Of a DNA stretch of 56,136 nucleotides, positions 51,029 to 56,136 are shown in pieces (the first letter of the stretch is position 1; every line of letters starts with the position of its first letter). Source of the DNA: Willaertia magna (Eukaryota; Heterolobosea; Eutetramitea; Acrasida; Naegleriidae); contig CADWAF010005195.1 of the NCBI GenBank assembly GCA_902984215.1, positions 1 through 56,136 on the forward strand, given 5' to 3'. Made by a program: the position numbers and the translations under genes. A model generated the notes under the pieces. That model was given only the letters and a program-made list of their open reading frames with translations. It was not told the DNA's origin and searched no databases.

Positions 51029-51299
51029 TTTTTTTTGAATAAAAATTTTAAAATGAAAATAGTAACAATTCTTTATCCATTTTATGAATTGTGGATGAAG
51101 GAAGAAATGTGTTGTTTGTGGTGCGTCATGACCTCCAACGATTATTTTTCAAAAAGTAATTAAAGACTAATATAATTAGTTTTGTATTGTTGTGAAGAAA
51201 ACAATAGTAAATCTAATTGTTGTTTTGTGACATTACGTGCTTATCAAATAACCAATTTAAATAATATATTAAAAAAATTAAATATTTTTAAATAAAAAA

Positions 51300-53885
51300 A
51301 TGAGCTCATCATCAACTCCTAGAACACCTGTTATATCCCGATCAGCAAGTAGACAGAGTGTATTTTCGGATAGTTCGGTTCCTACAACACCATTAAATGA
51401 AATAACAAAAGATAAAGAAAGAGAAAGAACAAAAGCTTTATTAGCTTCTTTTTATGGTAATATGGCTAATGATGAAGAAAATGCAGAAAATAGTCAAGTA
51501 TTTGATACTACTGATATCGGTAGGTATTTAATTAAATATTTAATAATTAAATTAAATTAAATAGATAGTCATCATTTCAGTTCAGATAATTATTTAAAGA
51601 AATATATTAAAGATAAAACAGTTGATCAATTAATGCAACAAGAAGATTTATTTAGAAAACAAATTAAAAAAATAGATACTTCATTACAAGAATTAGTTTA
51701 TAAAAATTATAATAAATTTATAACAGCAACAGATACAATAAAAAAGATGAAACAACATGTAGAAGGAATGGAAGATGAAATGGAAAGATTATCTAAAAAT
51801 ATGGAACAAATAACAACGTCATCAGAAACTGTAAACTCAAACCTACAATCTAAAAGAGATAAAATTGAAAGACTTTCAAATGTCAATAGAATGTTAAAGA
51901 AAATGCAATTCTTATTAGAACTACCAACTAAACTTAATGAATGCATTAAAATGAGAAAATATAGTGTAGCCGTAAAATATTATACGATAGCAAGTGCTAT
52001 TTTTAGAAAAAACGCGCATCTTTCAGGCTTTAAAAATATTGAACAAGAATCTACAGATGTGATGAATAAAATGAAGGAAACAATAGCAAGTGAAGTGAAG
52101 GAGATTGATAAAGTGAATGAAGCTGATTTGAGAGATAATTTAAAGATTTTAATTGATTTAGGAGAACCTATAGAGAAGATTAGGGATTTATTTTTAGATA
52201 TTAGATATGATTATTTAAATAAAAATATGGAAAATGTTTTAAAATCTTTACAGAAAGATAATTTAAGTAACAAAGTTAAAGGTTTAAATGAATCACTTTT
52301 ACCTAAATTATTATCTTTTTATGATACTTTTGCAATTGTATTTTTAATGGGTGACTCTAAAGTGAAAATGTCAGCAGATCAATTAACAAAAGATTTTGTA
52401 GATTGGACAAAGAAAGTATTAACTATTTATTTTGATAATATTAGGTTATTATTATTACAAAAAGATAATATTGTAAAGAATGATTTAAAAGAAGCATTAA
52501 CATATTTTTGTAATGAAACAATTTCAACATTACATCAAATACCAAATACTTTATCTAAATTACAAGATAAAGTTTATAATTTAATTGGTGATAGTGTTAA
52601 AACTTATTTAATTTGTGAAATTGAAAGAATTAAAAAAATTACAGAAGAAAATATTTCTAAATTAGCTGAAACATCAGATAACACTCAACCAAGTCTATTA
52701 ACTAAATTAGTAGAAGATACAATTATTAAATTAAAATCAGATCTATCAGAGGCAATGATAAACTTTTCAGATTTTATTACACCTGGTAGTTCTGGAACGC
52801 CATTCACTTGGGTAATGCAATTTAAAGATGTAATGTTTAAAAATTGGATGAAATCAATGTGTGTTGATTTTGTTGATTCAACTTTACAATTCTGTAAACA
52901 GTTTAGTATTCCACACAGTAAGGTTGCAATATTTAAATCTGAAGAATTTAAACAAAAGAAAGTTACAGCTATAGGTTCATTATTATTATCTAAATTATGT
53001 ACTCAATTACCTTTACAAGAGATTAAAACAATGTTAATGGAAAAGTTTCCAACAACCAATACAAATAATGAAAATAAGAAATCTAAAAATAGATTTGATG
53101 AACAACAATATGATGATAGTTTATTTAATATTGAAAATATAGAAATTAGAATAAGAGAATGTAGTACTCATTTAATTGTTTATTATATTGAAGTACAAGG
53201 AAAGAATGTTTCAAAATTAATAAGAACAGGTATGGAAACACATAATTGGTTAGACACTGATGTACCACGTGATGTTAGACATGTTGTAAGGGTTATAGTA
53301 AATGATTTATGTAATATTAAAGCACAATTAGTTGAAGTATTCCCACCAAGTCATTTACATGATATTGCTAATGAATCAAGTGATTCAACTAAAAGTTCAG
53401 TTAAAAGTTCTGTTGATGTTTCTTCAAGCGCTTTAACTTATGGTGGAAGTGATTCTTTAAAATATGGTAATAACTCTGAATTAGTTAAAGATGTTTTAAG
53501 AATATTTAATAAGAGACTTTCTTCATTCACTATAAAGACACCACGTTTCTTTGGTAGGATTTCTGATGCACCATTTAGTAGTAATGAACTATTAACTGAG
53601 ATATTAAAGGTTTCAATTAAAACCTTAGAGGAATGTGTAAGAGGTGTTACTTTTGGGAAGAATGGTTTTCAACAATTACAAGTTGATATTGCTTATTTAC
53701 AACAAAAATGTTATAGTTTGATTGATGATAGAAATTATGTACCTTTACTTGCACAAGAGGTAATGGTTTCAGTTTCAGAACGTTGTACTGAGGCATTACC
53801 TTTAGAATCAACTATTATTCAATCTATTGTTAATAAGTATGCTTCCTCTGATGATTTATCTGAATTATCTGAAAAGAGTTTGTAA
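51300..53885 (+). CDS. VPS51: VPS51 (GARP/EARP tethering complex subunit), two exons
   Basis: Exons 51300-51519 and 51565-53885 join across a 45-bp intron (GTAGGT...AAATAG) to read TTDIDSHHFSSDNYL, giving 846 aa. The N-terminal block matches Vps51: ALLASFYG, DIDSxxF, YLKKYIKDKTVDQLM, then LDTSxQELVYxNYNKFI-type sequence IDTSLQELVYKNYNKFI and ATDTIKKMKQHVEGME. The rest is a helical rod typical of the CATCHR family. VPS51 joins VPS52, VPS53 and VPS54 (GARP) to tether endosome-derived vesicles at the trans-Golgi, or VPS50 (EARP) at recycling endosomes. A Ser/Thr/Pro-rich 40-residue leader precedes the core. Its promoter region (271 bp) is shared with the ARF-GEF, another Golgi-traffic gene. Confidence 0.9.
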
Positions 53886-53972
53886 AATATAAAAATTTTA
53901 TATATTTTTTGACACTTCACAAAATTGTAAAATTTAAAGGTCAATATTTATAATTTTATTTACAATAATAAA

Positions 53973-54389
53973 TTACTCCTCTTCTTCATCATTCTCTTCT
54001 TTTTCTTCTTCTCGTTCTTTGTCCTGTTCTTTTTCTAATCTAATTTGTTCTTGTACTTGCTCTTTATCAAAACCAAAAATTGTACCACATTCAACACAAA
54101 CTTGAATTGTAATACCATCTGAATCACATAACCCTGCAAAGTTAGGTAAATATCCATCTTTTTCTTTTCCTCCAGGTAATGTATAATAAGAATTTCCACA
54201 ACTTCTTGATTGTAAAAATAAAAATTCTTCTTTTCCACAATTTTTACAAGCTTTATCACTTTTTACTTTTTTAGTTTCATTTTCTTCAATTTTTGTTTGT
54301 TGTTGGTTTCTTTTTACTCCTTGTTGTTTTTCTGGTTTTTGTTTCTTTCCGCCAACACTTTTTCTAGCTGATTGCTTAGTTCTGGCCAT
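53973..54389 (-). CDS. Small zinc protein with histone H3 tail-like N-terminus
   Basis: A 138-aa protein beginning MARTKQSARKSVGGK, against histone H3 MARTKQTARKSTGGK: 13 of 15 positions identical. The counterparts of R2, T3, K4, R8, K9, S10 and K14 are all kept. It is not a histone: there is no histone fold. Instead, residues 48-101 form a likely zinc domain (CKNCG at 48-52, Cys at 64 and 88, CVECG at 98-102). The C-terminus is a strongly acidic helix (about residues 110-138). The middle linker is Lys/Gln-rich. It could be read, written or bound by H3-tail enzymes, which is inference. The zinc domain family is not recognised. An E2F-like site (CCGCGAAA, 54455-54462) lies 66 bp upstream. Confidence 0.8.
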   Translation of the reverse strand: MARTKQSARKSVGGKKQKPEKQQGVKRNQQQTKIEENETKKVKSDKACKNCGKEEFLFLQSRSCGNSYYTLPGGKEKDGYLPNFAGLCDSDGITIQVCVECGTIFGFDKEQVQEQIRLEKEQDKEREEEKEENDEEEE

Positions 54390-54454
54390 TTATTTATTTT
54401 TTTAATGAAAATCTTTATTCCACAAAATTATCGCTTCTTTCAAAACAACCCAAG

Positions 54455-54462
54455 CCGCGAAA
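54455..54462 (+). promoter_or_regulatory. E2F-like motif upstream of the H3-mimic gene
   Basis: CCGCGAAA is the reverse complement of TTTCGCGG, an exact TTTSGCGS match. It lies 66 bp upstream of the start codon at 54389, in AT-rich surroundings. A link to S-phase expression would fit the histone-like N-terminus but is inference. Confidence 0.35.
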
Positions 54463-54554
54463 AAAACCATAAAAATGATTTTGGAAGACGGAGGAAATAA
54501 ATTGGAAAAAAAATGGTTCACAATTTTTTTAAATAAAATTAAACAATGAACAAT

Positions 54555-55245
54555 TAAAATTCAATAAATTATACATTTATAAATTATTCTGTTGAAAGCA
54601 TTAAAAATAATAATTTTAAACAACCATACAATAAAAAACAAACAAATAAAATTGTAAAACAAAGGAAAATAAAAGATAAATTAATTTCAATACCTAAATT
54701 AGCTTTTCAACTAACATCTTTAATTAATAATTTACCTCCACTGCTTCTACTTTTAAATAATATTAATAATAAAACATTAGATCGTTATTTTTCATTTAAA
54801 ACTTGTCAGGAATTTTGTAAAAATATAAAAATAATTTTAAATAATAGATTACAGCTTGGTTTTAGTAAATTTGAATTTTGGTTAGTGTTAGGAAGTTGTG
54901 ATTAGAAAATTTTAGATAAATATTTTTTATATCAACAATGTTTATACTGGAATTCTAAACAAAGATTTATAGAAAAAAAGAAAATCAGTTTATTATCTAT
55001 AAAAAATATATTATTTTAACAAAGTAATGCCAAATTTAGAAGAAGATAATAATTGGTTTATTAGATATTATGGTTATGGTAATAATTATTTTTCACAAAT
55101 GAGATCTTTTTATACAGAATTGGTATTTATAGTTAATTGTAATGATAATAAAGTATATTATTATTATAAACAGACTTTTTATAGATAATCATTAGATAGA
55201 TATATATTAAAATATTATATGAAATTCTGTTTGTACTAGTTGTAT
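54555..55245 (+). pseudogene. Decayed gene remnant, plus strand
   Basis: A frame from about 54555 to 54905 encodes plausible helical protein (IPKLAFQLTSLINNLPP, then LDRYFSFKTCQEFC, FEFWLVLGSCD) but has no ATG and ends in TAG. The same frame continues past that stop (KILDKYFLYQQCLYWNSKQ) to a TAA. After a frame change it resumes as NNWFIRYYGYGNNYFSQMRS and FYTELVFIVNCNDNK, then stops again. The pattern is of a gene broken by stops and indels. The family is unknown. The upstream 54390-54554 is intergenic. Confidence 0.55.
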
Positions 55246-55474
55246 TTGTGATATTTCAGTTGTTTCTAATAAATTTAAAAATTATAATTTCCAATTATTA
55301 CAATTTTCTAAATAATAAAGATATTGATAAATATTTTCTTCATTTCAATCACTGTTAATATAAAACAAATTGTTATTATTTAATGACACATAAAAAAGAT
55401 AATCATTATTACTATATAAATATATTTTTCTTTGTGATTAAAAAATATTTATTTCATTTCAAAAATATCTTTAC

Positions 55475-56085
55475 CAGCTACAATACTTCTTTCAATAGAT
55501 AATAAATGACCACTATATATATATTTTCTGCTTCTTGATTTTGAAATTTACTAATATTTCCATATTTATACACTAATATTAGTAAATATACAACTAATAT
55601 ATGAATATAATAAACAAATTTTGAAGACATATATCTACAATTTAAAAAACAACCAATCCATTTACAAAAAAACTTAACTCTATTATATTTATCAATATTA
55701 TTAATCAAACCCTCATCATTACCCTCAATATAATTAAATATTAATACACGAATAATTTTCTATATCCACATTTCTAAACCATCAAAATATTCATTAAAGG
55801 ACTCCAAGTTAATTAATATTGAGTTTGTTTGATTTCCATTTATGTATAGTAGTTTTAATAATGTTTAATCTGTTAAATTATTATCATCATTAATTTCATT
55901 TCTATATTTAAATTGTGTAAAATGTTTTAATGATAAAAAATGTTGTTTCACCAATTTCCATTTTTGTATATTATTTATTCTTTTTAAATATTGTAATAGT
56001 AGATTGGAAATAACTCTCATTTTTAAATGCAAACTACAAATCATAATATTAATTAAGTTTTCATTTGGAATACTAATTATTTGTT
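55475..56085 (-). pseudogene. Decayed gene remnant, minus strand
   Basis: One minus-strand frame can be read for about 200 codons (start region IPNENLINIMICSL, then LVKQHFLSLKHFTQF, INGNQTNSILINLESFNEYF, then VKFFCKWIGCFLNCRYMSS) but is cut by TAA (55867-55865) and TAG (55762-55760). The neighbouring genes use TAA and TAG as real stops, so recoding is unlikely. The text resembles a helical F-box-type or repeat protein, but no domain is firm. The last bases of the window (56115 onward) turn GC-richer without a gene. Confidence 0.5.
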
Positions 56086-56136
56086 TTAGTTTTTTGTAAT
56101 TATTAAAGTTATCCCGTCGCTCCTACCGATGGAATG

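Noticed and set aside
54555..56085. Stop-codon reassignment to explain in-frame TAA/TAG
   Set aside because: All intact genes in the window end with TAA or TAG and contain none internally, so decay is simpler.
1..56136. CRISPR arrays, bacterial operons, prophage, viral genes
   Set aside because: No spaced repeats, no ribosome-binding sites, and spliceosomal introns throughout; the DNA is eukaryotic nuclear.

Overview
The window is nuclear DNA of a free-living, AT-rich protist. Genes are densely packed on both strands. They carry short GT-AG introns (about 40-120 bp, donors mostly GTAAGT or GTATGT), A-rich start contexts and TAA-biased stops. Asn- and Gln-rich tracts, many divergent RCC1-like proteins, a P450, a bacterial-type HisRS and a DysF-GTPase fit best with a heterolobosean amoeba (Naegleria-like). 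That placement is inference; no rRNA or marker gene is present to prove it.

Layout. 1-5.6 kb: 3' end of the pre-rRNA processing factor MRD1/RBM19 (+), histidyl-tRNA synthetase (-), a broken RCC1-like gene (+), and a cytosolic 5'-nucleotidase/UshA-type phosphoesterase (-). 5.9-12.8 kb: a MAPEG membrane protein, three intact RCC1-like genes, an MCP1/SdhC-fold membrane protein and an F-box/SPRY-like protein. 12.8-28 kb: GNPAT-like acyltransferase (ether lipids), an unknown mitochondrial-looking protein, a two-exon C2H2 zinc-finger factor, the 1,914-aa nucleoporin NUP188, and a DysF/GTPase/zinc-ribbon protein. 28-34.5 kb: a very AT-rich kilobase, tRNA-Asn(GTT), an orphan tRNA 3' half, a two-exon cytochrome P450, a MITE-like element, a fourth intact RCC1-like gene and an intron-containing tRNA-Ile(TAT). 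34.5-40 kb: a degenerate myosin motor-domain protein, a fifth intact RCC1-like gene, tRNA-Lys(CTT), the SRP (7SL) RNA gene on the minus strand, and a small Asn-rich protein ending in a PAM2 motif. 40-54.4 kb: an ASPM-like spindle protein head-to-head with a coiled-coil protein, a BIG/Sec7 ARF-GEF (three exons), VPS51 (two exons), and a small zinc protein whose N-terminus copies the histone H3 tail. 54.5-56.1 kb: two decayed gene remnants.

The genes form no operon. Themes present are ribosome and protein synthesis (MRD1, HisRS, tRNAs, SRP RNA), membrane traffic (BIG ARF-GEF, VPS51), nuclear pore and mitosis (NUP188, ASPM), and lipid/redox enzymes (GNPAT, P450, MAPEG, MCP1-like). E2F-like words (TTTSGCGS or GCGGGAAA) lie just upstream of several genes with plausible cell-cycle roles. 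All exon joins were worked out by hand from splice signals and reading frame. Every spliced CDS listed as intact adds up to a multiple of three.
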